NCBI GenBank assembly: GCA_019649035.1
Contig: BMAT01007240.1
Coordinates: forward strand, 545,667 to 569,660
Reading direction: 5' to 3'
Length of the DNA stretch: 23,994 nucleotides
DNA from: Elysia marginata
Lineage: Eukaryota > Mollusca > Gastropoda > Plakobranchidae
Below, piece by piece: positions 9,635 to 20,400 of this stretch. The translations under genes were made by a program, and so were the position numbers. The first letter of the stretch is position 1, and each line of letters starts with the position of its first letter. The notes under the pieces were generated by a model. That model was not told the DNA's origin, did no database searches, and worked only from the letters and a program-made list of their open reading frames with translations.

Positions 9635-10490
9635 AGTTGTAAGTGAGGGGTGAAAATGTAGCAGTACATAGCAGCATCTAACTTATTTCTTATGATAAGA
9701 TGAGAAATGATGATTTTTGCTTTTGAAATATTTCTTTGTGAAAAAATATCTACATTTCATGTCATAATACTGTTCTAAAGTGTTCTGTGTGATTGGATTG
9801 GTTAAATAAAGAACGGCCATTTCCTAAAATTGTGTTAGACCTGGAACTTGTGTATACAATACATGGTTGCCAATATCTTAAAATGTCATCTCTAGGGTAA
9901 AATTTCAATTCATTAGATATAAAAAATATTAAATGGATAGTGTGTTTTTTCCTTAGCAATTGGCTAAATGCGCTGTAATCTTGTTTCATTGTAGCTATAG
10001 TTGAATGACAGCCTTGAATTTTTATTACATGTTCAATAACAAAGAAGAAGAAGACCAAACAACTTTTAAAATTTTTTTCGGTTTAGCTGGTTTTTTGTTT
10101 TTGTTTTTTTTTTTTGGTTCAACCGTTTTGGGTTTAGGTGTGGTATGCTGTAGATACATTTATGATTCACATTAATTATAATGATTTTATATTTTTGTTT
10201 TTGTAAGACTTTTCAAAATTTCAGAGGACTGCTCAGTTTATTTATATATGATATTCACAAGTTACAGCTCTCACATGAATTAATCAAGGGGCCACTCATT
10301 CGCCCTGACCACGTAAAACCTGTTGCAAAATGAAATATAAATTGTGATTTGATCATTTATATTAGAGTAAAATTGCAACTAGATATTAGAAAAACTAAAA
10401 ATGTTTCTTATGTTATCTTTTTTCTTTGTGAGAACCATTTTCAGTCTTACCACAGTATAGTAACATACTTGTACTTCAAAACTAACTTTT
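9635..10490. other. AT-rich spacer or intron, no gene seen
   Basis: An open frame on the minus strand (9762-10058) has no protein-like features beyond being open. A T-rich tract with several TTTTTG runs lies at 10070-10125. Nothing else is recognised. Confidence 0.4.
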
Positions 10491-10560
10491 GACTCACTTT
10501 AGCTCGGCAGATGCTACTTCATAACAAGGAGTATTAGGGTTTGAGCCCCAGTGATAGCAA
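10491..10560 (+). repeat. tRNA-like relic with A and B boxes
   Basis: TAGCTCGGCAGATGC (from 10500) resembles a D arm and A box with two mismatches. GGTTTGAGCC at 10538-10547, followed by CCAGTG, resembles a B box and T arm with one mismatch. The spacing between the boxes fits a tRNA. No acceptor stem pairs. It is probably the head of an old tRNA-derived SINE. Confidence 0.42.
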
Positions 10561-10702
10561 AGACTTTTATGGTAATTTCATAGTGAATAGAAAATAACAA
10601 GAGATAAAGGTGCAAAAGTAGACATATTAGGAGAAATATGTTTTGACTTGACTTGTAATATTTTCATGACTTAGTGAGTTAGTCTTCTTTTTTTTTTTTT
10701 TA

Positions 10703-10898
10703 GACATTCCCCTGATGCAAAAATGCTGTTATTTTTAAAAGGATCAGATTTACCACTTTTTCCTTAAAAATATGACAGTGTAATCATCTACCATGAAAAG
10801 ATATTCCCCTGGTGCAAAAATTCTGTTGTTTTTTAACAGGATTGGATTTACCACTTTTTCCTTAAAAAACACGACAATGTAACCACTTACTATAAAAA
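10703..10898. repeat. Tandem duplication of a 97/99-bp unit
   Basis: Unit 1 is 10703-10799 and unit 2 is 10800-10898. Both start GA(C/T)ATTCCCCTG(A/G)TGCAAA, share GATTTACCACTTTTTCCTTAA in the middle, and end in a CCA/ACTA...AAAAG motif. The copies differ at roughly a tenth to a fifth of positions by eye. A third copy starts (GATGTTC at 10899) but does not continue. Confidence 0.85.
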
Positions 10899-11197
10899 GA
10901 TGTTCAATTGTCAAGTGTTCTAGAGGGTAATGATTTTACTAAGTAATAAAGTTTTTTTTTTTTTTTCAGTTGTCAGCTTGTTCTATCTTCTTTCAATTAT
11001 AACTTGTCTTGAAAGAAGTTTTTCAAAATCTCTTATTTCTGAAAGATCACTTCCATTCATTAATGATTAAGGGATTTGAATGAAAAATATCCAAATAAAA
11101 TAAACCTATGGATAAAATAAATAATAAATTTGCCAATGGAATTTTTGATCTAAGCACACAGCTTTTTGAACCTGTAGTAGCAGATTAAAAAAAGGCG
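10899..11197. other. AT-rich sequence upstream of the coding exon
   Basis: Includes a 16-T tract at about 10952-10967. No exon or known repeat is seen. Confidence 0.4.
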
Positions 11198-11265
11198 TTT
11201 TTATATAGCTCTTATCCACTAATACATGTATGTTCTAAGCGCTTTACTGAGATTACAGATGTGCT
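11198..11265 (+). repeat. Possible interspersed repeat (TATATAGC...AAGCGCTTTAC type)
   Basis: TTTTTATATAGCTCTTATCC at the left and AAGCGCTTTACTGAGATTAC at the right resemble a short element I associate with many marine-invertebrate genomes, whose core has TATATAGCGCTT and AAGCGCTTTAC at opposite ends. The two GCGCTT-like halves are inverted relative to each other. The call rests on recollection of the pattern and was not checked. Confidence 0.35.
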
Positions 11266-11459
11266 TTTTTATGCCCACACTATCTTTCTTAGGAGTAGGA
11301 TTAAGAGCTGGTTCTCTCTGTTCCTTCATTTCAATAGCTAATTGATTGTTGCAGTTTTCATTTTATTAAAACTAGTACTCGTAGAAAAATATGTTGGAAG
11401 ACAATATAATATTTCTTAAATAGGCTACTTCATGAAACTATTTGTGTATTTAATTTCAG

Positions 11460-14400
11460 GATTGAGATGCCATGATGGAAAGCGAGGAAGCAATAATGGA
11501 GAATGAGAATAATAGCAATCTGGAATCTGAGACGATTAACAGAGAAAGAGATGGAGAGGGTTTCCAAGATGCTAGTGCAAGTCTTAGAATGTCTCTATCT
11601 CCATCTGAACCTCATGGCTTGAATATGCAACCAGATGCATCATCATCCATTGAACCATCAGATATTGGTACCAAAGCACCTTATGTTACAGCCACAGATA
11701 TTCCTAATATAGAGAAAGATTTTTCAAAAAATTCAGATATCCTTAATGCAGATACTTATAGCGTCTCTCTTCAAACAGAGAACAATGAAAACCTAAATTT
11801 TTCAGGGAAAACTACCCCATTATTGGAGTCAGACATAACTGGCACTAGCAGCGATGCTTCTTATGATGTCCTTAATAGTGAATTGCAAGAAAGTAATAAA
11901 AATGTTGACATTGACAAGAGTTCAAATGTTCAGGAGATTGAAGAAATTACCCCTACTGATTGTGATGAGCCAATGGATGTATCATGTGGAACAGATGAAA
12001 GCAGTACAACTGCAGCACACGTTGTTGATAGTGATAACAATGCTTCAATCACTTATGCCTCAAACCTGTTGATTAGTTCACAATCATCCACCATAAATGA
12101 TAAACTTCAAAATAATGATTTGATAGAAAATCAAAACAGCTTGCATCCAGCAGAAAGTGCAACAGATGAGGCTTTGGAAAATGAAATGTCTACAGAAAAT
12201 TTAGAAAATGCACACTTGAAAAACAGTGCAGTTGACTCTAGCTATTCTCAAACAGAGACATTGTCTAATCAACTGGATCAAAGAGGTAATGAATTGAAAG
12301 AGAGTGACATGACTCAGATCATTAAAGAAAATGTCGATCAGCCAGTCATAGAAGGTATGGATAAATCCAATGAAAGAGATGTTGATTTGATCGAAGACCA
12401 AATTAATCAAGACTTGATGCCAAGCACCACACAGAATCAAAATGAATTTTCAAAATCACTCAAATGTGATGCAACTGATGTCTCACAGTCAGTTCTGCTT
12501 TCAACTGAAAATTATACTCCTACTGTATTAGCTTGCAAAACAAATAAAGAGCAGAATCTTAGCCAGCAACAAACTGTTGATAATCATGTTGAAGATGCAC
12601 AGCAAGGATCCATAATATCGCATGATACTGATGTGGAATTGTGTCAAAGTAATACAATGGCAGAACCCAATGTTGAAATCATTTCGAACAAAATTGTTGA
12701 AGTTGCTGGCAGATTTGAGGATGACGAAGACGGAGACAATTCAGCAAATGAAGGCCCTTTTGAAGACCAGAAAGAAAAAACTGAAGGAGAGCTTGTTCAA
12801 GACCAGGTTGCAGCAGGGAATGATAAAGAGCCTTGTGAACCTATTGTACCAGATGCAGCAGACCAAAACGAGATATTAAAAGAGAAAATATCAGAGCAGG
12901 ATGAAGCGAAAAAGGGATGTGAAGTTAAAAACAACAATGATGGACACCCTTTGGAAACATTTGATCATAAAGATTTGCCCCAAGGCGGAAAGTCTGATAT
13001 TCATAGCCAGTTAGACTCTAATGTAGCAAGTGTTTTTGATGCTGAAATAGAAGCAGCTCAGGCGCATGAAAAAGATATTATTCCAGGTGATCAAATGGAA
13101 GAAAGTAATGTGCAAACTGTTAAAATGATAGATACTGTACCTGAAGACATGAATGCTGCAGAGGGATTGTCAACTGACAAAAATGCCAAAACACCTGTTG
13201 AAAGCATAAATGTAGATGAATCAGCTGTTGAGAGAACAGATTACAATACAAAAACTAGTAGCAAGATTGATGCTGCAGAACAAAATTCGGTAACAAGTGA
13301 TGAGACTGCTCTTCATAAAAGGCCAGAAGGGCAAACTGACAGCAAAACAAATGTACCTTTTGAAAGCATGAATGTAGATGTAACGGCTTTTGAGAGTGCA
13401 GATTGCAGTACAGAAATAAGTAGCAAGGCTGATTCTGCCGAAGAAAGTTCAGTGACAAATGATGAAGCTGCTCCTAACAAAAGGTCAGAAGGGCAAAGTG
13501 ACAGCAAAACAAATTTACCTTTTGAAATCATGAATGTAGATGAATCGGATGTTGAGAGGGCAGATTGCAGTACAGAAATAAATAAGGCTGATTCTGCCGA
13601 AGAAAGTTCAGTGACAAATGATGAAACTGCTCTTCACAAAAGTTTAGAAGGGCAATGTGACAGCGAAACAGCTGTACCTGTTGAAAGCATGAATGTAGAT
13701 GAATCGGCTGTTGAGAGTACAGATTGCAGTACAGAAATAAATAGCAAGGCTGATTCTGCCGAAGAAAGTTCAGTGACAAATGATGAAACTGCTCCTCACA
13801 AAAGGTTAGAAGGGCAATGTGACAGCGAAACAACTGTTGCTGATATGGTTGAAACGCCTGCTGAAAAATCAGATATTGGCTTAGAAATAAATAGTGGGAG
13901 AGATGCTGGCAAAACAGCTGAGGTGTCTGACAATGAATCTACTTCTGAAATGGTCAAGGAAACAGTACAGGCTGTCAGTACAAGTACAGCCCAGAACATT
14001 GCTAGTACATTGGTAGGAAATGCACCAGAAACAAGTTCTGATGTTCCAACAAACATAACACTACAAGCAGAAACTGCAAAAGACAGTTTATATAGTAAGG
14101 TCAATCAAGGAGGCAATGAAACGGACAGTCTAATAGAAGCAAAAAACATAAAGCAAGAGTTGATGTCAGAAGAGGATTCACCAACCAAAGACATCACAGA
14201 TGCTAGAGTTCTGCAGATGATTAAGAAAGAAGTGGATGGCACTAACAGTAACAATAATGGTGTAGGACTTGATGATGAAGACATTGTTGTACTTGATGAT
14301 GATGGGGAAAGTTTTCCAGTTAAAAGCGAGCCTGACAATTCAAGCTTTGTTTTATCTGCAATATCTGGCCAAGAGAACAGTTTTCCCCAGCAAGCTGTCA

Positions 14401-17400
14401 ACTTGGAGGTATGTTACTTTAAAATAAATCTTGCCTGGTACCACTAATTTCATAATGTTCCTATACTTATTGTATACTGTGTTAGATAGGGTAATGATTG
14501 CTGACCTAACAAGTCAAAAACTTATGCTTGTAATTAATTATGTATATAAATTTGTTTTTTTTAAAATGTTGCCCCATAATGGTAACTTGCTAATACAGAA
14601 AGAAATCTTTACAATTTTCAAGTTTCCCCCTCCCTCCCTTGCATCCTTGAGGATAATAGTGATAATTTATATTAAGAGCTGTGTGTTAAAAAATTATTTT
14701 GCTTTTATCTGCTAGTTTTGAGGAAATTTTAATAAAGAGGTTACATCTTTTATCTTTATTGAAGTTCTTGATGTTATAAAGAAGTCTTGGGTATAATGCC
14801 TTAAGTTTTCATCATAATCTCAGCCCTTGATTCACTTTCTATATTTTCAGTTACAGGATAGTCCCAATAAAATGGCTGAAGGACTTGAAAAAGGTAAGTC
14901 AATTGAAAAAAGAAAGTTTGTCGTTTCCAATGTTACACTATGATATAGAGCAAGACCAAATCTAATTGGAAACCTATAATGCTTTAAAGGTCTTAAAAGT
15001 TATAATATTTTTAAATATAGTGACATCTTATTGTGCTATAATGGTTGCCTTGTTGCAAGTTCATTCATCAAATAGAAATTTTGCAAGTAAAGCCTCTATT
15101 GAAGATGGCAATCAAGCTTATCTGATGCTTCATTGTAATGGCTCTTGTATTCTACTGAATGTAATTAATGAAATCTGTATGGTCCTATTTGCTGACATTA
15201 TTCACATTTTTCCCTCTTCAAACAGGAAGTGGAATAAAAAAAGGCAAGACACAAACATGCATTGTTTGCTCAAAGGTATTTTTTTAAACGTAATTCCCTA
15301 ATTTATTTACAAAGGTTAAGGCTTTCTAGAACATCATTAATGCACTAGATTGTCAATATATAGAGAGAAGCAGTCCAGGTCCTTCACAAACATTCCATGT
15401 AAGGCTGCATCACTGGCTCACTGACTGAGGCAATTGGAATCTACAGTTTCTTGAGCAGTAAGTAAAGTTTTTGATAGATTTTCAAAGATTTGTATTTTAT
15501 TTAAGGGGGTAAGAGAAAGATCATCATGATGTTTGATGAGTACTCATATTTCAGAATTCAGTAATTCGAAGCAATTGAAAAAGCATTTATTACTGAAATC
15601 ATCATTCAAAACACAACAATTCCTAGTGTGACCTCTATATTTCCGGCCGCTGCAGGCGGGTTAGAGTACCTATTATAAACAATCACTCTATTACACAAAC
15701 AACATATTCAGTAATATTCGAGTACAGCTAATTATTTATAGGATAAAGAGCAAATATAGAAAGCATATTCATAACTTAATGATTGTAAGATTTTAAAGGT
15801 TTGAAATAATTCAGGAAGAGATGTAATCTTTTAAGTGGAAATGCCCAAAATAGAGACCTTTAGCACACGCACCGTGTCTCACTACGCGTACGTGAAAATC
15901 GGGAAAGCAGATTGAGGAAACTATAAAAATAATGAAACCAGTTTCTAAAAATAGACCCACAGACGTTCGCGTCATACTCACGCGTTGCTGCTTAAAGTCT
16001 GTAATGTCTGCCTTCAGCACCCACCGCCTCGCCACTTAAACTTTCAATGTGACCTAACTTAAAATGAGAAGCTTTTAGGGTGTGTAGAGACTCTTTATAC
16101 CTCTTTCAATTTTAGAAGCTTCTCAATTACCTGATTTAAGTTCATCTTTACTGCTGCAGCACCTATTACACTTGATTCTGTAAAAGATTTTCCTTTTTTT
16201 TTTAATTTTATGAACACTGACTGGAAGCAGCTCTTGCAATACATTAAGAGTAAAGAGATAGCTTGTTTGGCTTTTTAAATTTTTATCTTTTTAACCTCTG
16301 AAAATTGCTTTGCTTGCTTGTGTACTCTGCCATCTCATCATCTGGCCAGGCTTGGGAACTGCTTCAATTTTACTTGTTACTTAATTTAGTTATCAAGTCA
16401 CTTGGGTATCATGGCTAACACAATTGTGTCAATTAGTTTTTTGGGGAACAACTTTCTGAGATGGACATATTATTGTGAAGAAAAGGAAACTATTACAAAA
16501 AAAAATTATACCATACACTGTATCGGTTTGAAGTTTTACCTTTTCAACCTATGTCTAGTCCATAGACCAAATTCAAGATTCATAAAAATTGCAGAAGCTG
16601 GGGAAAAGTCCTTGTTTAAAATTCCAACACATTTAATTTGAAACTTGACTCATTTACAGCGGTGGTTTTAACTTTTTCCATGTTTAAATGATTTAGAAGC
16701 TACTGATGTATGCATATGAACTGCTTTTCCATCTTTATTCAACTATGTATCATAATTCTATTTCAGGTTTGCAGATGTAAGTACAATATTGTTAGAAATG
16801 GAGACATCAAACATCTGTGTGGTGACGACTGTTTCAAAAAATTTAGGAAGACACCAAGTGAATTCCTTAAGAACAAGGATGGGAAACCAACAGAACCTTC
16901 CAAAACCATTACCAGCACACCAAGCAAACCACAGATGGTGCAAGATGCCCTTTCCAAATTCAAGACTTGTTCTGTGTGTCAGTTAATGAATGTCAATCCC
17001 AACCAGCCTTTCTGCAACTGGAAAGGGTTAGACTTTTGTGGAGAGTCGTGCCTTGGAAAATTTCAGGCAAACCTGAGCACAACCTGTTCATTCTGTGGTG
17101 CCTTCATATCGTCAGACGTAAGGGCCACTTTTTGTTTAAAAATTGGCAATGATGTGAGAATTTTCTGCAAGTCGCGGTGTGTCACAGAGTTCAGAAAGAA
17201 TCTGAGGCTCTGTGCTTGCTGTCAGAAAGATCTTTCCTCTTTCCCTGGGTCCTTTTCTGCGATGGTTGGCTCCCTTGACAAAAAGATTCGCCAGTTTTGT
17301 TCTCAAACTTGTCGACAGAAACTGGAAACCCAATTAGTAGGTGTGGAAGTTGTAAGCAAATCGGATGCAATGACTGCTGATAACTCCTCTGCCCCTCAGC

Positions 17401-20400
17401 CTCCTGTGTCACCTGGTAGTGAGATCACAGCTTGTTCTGTTTGTCAGAAAGTGCTGCCTGTGCAGCACACAGTGCGCTTTCAAGGCAAGGTATTGTTAAT
17501 TTTGTTTTATTTTTAGGGATACCAAATATCAGGTTTTTTCATCCATTTGTTGTTTATTACACAACTTGTGTTTATGACATTTACTTTATGTAAGGTTCAA
17601 TGCTAGGCTCATTTTCAGGTATTTAAAATTATTTTTTTTTAACCATTAGGCATCTCTGTATATAAAACTATATTGTTTACTGTTTTTTTCTTTGAGTGTC
17701 TCTCACAAAAGATGAATGGAAACTTCGAATCAAAAATGTATGATTTTAAATCTATGTATGTGAATAAATATAAGTCTGTGTCTAGTTGAGTTTGATAAAA
17801 AGAGAGCACAAGATCTAGGTACCAAAGATATTGTAAAAATCATTGTCAGCTACTCTTTAAAGCCATTAGATTAAGTCTGAATTAAAACACATACTTTTTA
17901 GTCAGAGGATGGAAAAATAGGATATATTTTTGGCAAAAGAAGTTATAAAAATTGCCAACAATTTTTTTCATGCTTAGATTTTTTTCTTCTTTTTGAATAT
18001 TAAAGATAAAAGCAACAATATAGAATATGGTTTTAAGATAATATCAATTGATCAGTAAAAGCTGTTTCTTTCAGGTGTATCGCCTGTGCAGCAACTTGTG
18101 CTTCTCTGCTTTTAAATACACCAACAAAATTGGTCTGTCTAAATGTGACACATGTGGCACAGTTTGCACAGTTGAAGAAGCCCAGGCACATTATGTACAG
18201 TTTGAAGGCCAAGTAAAACGCTTTTGCAGTGATGTCTGTGTTAACACATTTCGGCGAGACAACAATAAAGTAAGTCTAATCTATTTTTAAAATAATCATG
18301 ACTGTCTCAGGATTTTACAAAATGCAAGAATCAGTTCAACCAAAGCAAGTCTTCTTCTTCTAAAGAGACTTAAATAATCATGTAGGGTCTTTATTTCTTA
18401 AAACGGGATTGGGTCAAAAAGATCAATTTTTTAAACCGCTACTCACTGAATATGAATAATTTGTGCAAGCAATATTGTGGTGGAAAACAATTAAGCATAT
18501 TAAGTATCTCGCACAACTTATTTGAAAAAGTAACATTGACTGTATTTATAACATGGCCATTTTCTATATATTCCATATCAGTAAGGTTTAGAAAATTACA
18601 ATACACTGGTTAGAGTTTGCATATCACTGATTGTAGTGTAAAGTTTTGAGTGAATTTCCAGCAAGATGTAGGTAAATGTAATGGAGCCTGCCTCTTTATT
18701 CCCATCTAACCACCACAAGACACCAGTTGTTTTAAAATATTTTATAATTTGAATTGGATGCAGGCTCTCTAATGTCTGAAATGTTTCTTTTCTTGTAGCC
18801 TGAAGGTTGTTCAATGTGGTTGTTGAAAAAATTGCTTTATAAAAGACTATTTTGTTAATCAAAATTTTTAAATTCATCATGATGTTTTGAGTTGGGATTA
18901 CTTTATCTTGCATTGCTAAATTGTGAATTGTACCATTTCAGGTGATGTCTTGTTGTTGGTGTGGAACTAAAAAAATGAACTTCGATATGATAGAAAGGCT
19001 TGATGCGGAAAACAAGTTCCAGATGTTTTGTTCCCTAAACTGCCTCTCACTGTATCGAGTAAATTTGCAGGCAAAATCAAATCAGGCTGTTCCATGTGAT
19101 CAATGTAAGATGGTAAGTTCTTTTGCAAGGGAATCCCTAATATAAAAGGGGATCTTATTATGCTTATTATATGAATTTTATGAACCTTCCTGAAAGAAAA
19201 AAAAAAAGAAGTATATTTAATTGTTTGCCTTTTTCATACTACAAAATAGAGCAGGATTTTAGCTGCAATTTTCATCTTTTTCCCTCCATCTTGTTTTATT
19301 TAGTTTTATATAGCTTAACCATAACTGGTCTTATCTTTTTTAACTGGTCTTAGCTTTTAACTCGAAATGATTATATAATCTTTGATTTGTATAGTTATTG
19401 TCTGTGTTTCCTTACCATTCTGTTGAGACTTATTATATTTTTTACTCTCTTTTTTAAATCTTACTTCCCAGGTTGATTTAAATTCACACAATTTTTTCCC
19501 CGAAATCTCTGACAGTTTATCCTGGTTCTCATGCAAGAAATGAGGTGGCTTTATTAATTTGCCTTCAAGTTTCTTTTTTTCCAGTTTAGCTGTAACGGAT
19601 AATTAATAATAATCTATCATTTGGATTCATCTCAGAAAAGTGGTCTGAAAGTGAAATACGTCAATTTTTTTTCCACCCTATTTCAATTTACAGGTCACAC
19701 CTGCCCAGTATCACCTTACAATGAGTGATGCATCTGTGCGCAATTTCTGTTCCTACGCATGTGTGATGACATTCCAAGCTCAGTTTACATCAAAGCAAAT
19801 CGCTCCAACACAAGTCATAGGTCAAGCACCACCAGGTCCTCAAAAGCAAGTTCCATTGTCATCAAAAGAACCTGATCAACAGGTTTCAAAGAGTCGAGCA
19901 AGGATCGGAACAAGGAATGGTGAGAAAAACTGACAATTTTATAAAGATTTTCTCAAATACATTAATATATATAAATATTCATTCATCTATAGAGATTTTT
20001 TTAAAGACGTAATGTGGCTATCACATGTGAAGTCTTGCCCCAGTTTGTGTAGAAATCTGTGGAATAAATCTGACCACTCTCTATAGCTAGATAGATGCAG
20101 AAAAGACATTTCCAGAGGCTTTTTTCTTCTTCAAATTGTATGCGCAAATTTTGCAGACCATGGGTATTATTGCTATTCTGGAGATTGAAATATCTGAATT
20201 GCTTTCTACTTGAAAGTCTATATTAACTTTGTGAACTCACAAGGACGATTGATTTTTTTTACCCTACAGTGATTTTTCTATCTACCTTTTTATTTGGTTG
20301 ATATATACCATTCTTGCTTTTAGCCCTTCTCTCAACTGTTAATTCTATTTCTGTATAAAAATTGCGTCAGAATTAGTGAAGGGCTATTCCTACTTTATGA

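Noticed and set aside
11467..11475. ATG at 11467 as the start codon
   Set aside because: It reads ATG CCA TGA, stopping at once. The ATG at 11472 opens the long frame.
11854..12879. Alternative-frame ORFs and minus-strand ORFs inside coding exon 1
   Set aside because: They overlap a 979-codon uninterrupted frame and have no recognisable features of their own.
13313..13833. Minus-strand open frames opposite the repeat array
   Set aside because: They are periodic mirror images of the tandem repeats on the coding strand. The sense frame has splice sites, continuity and family-consistent downstream domains.
15811..16035. 74-codon minus-strand ORF as a nested gene
   Set aside because: No recognisable domain. 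It spans a CpG-rich patch more likely to be an inserted repeat.
18596..18913. 105-codon minus-strand ORF in intron 5
   Set aside because: AT-rich intronic sequence with no motif, ending close to the next acceptor. Open by chance.
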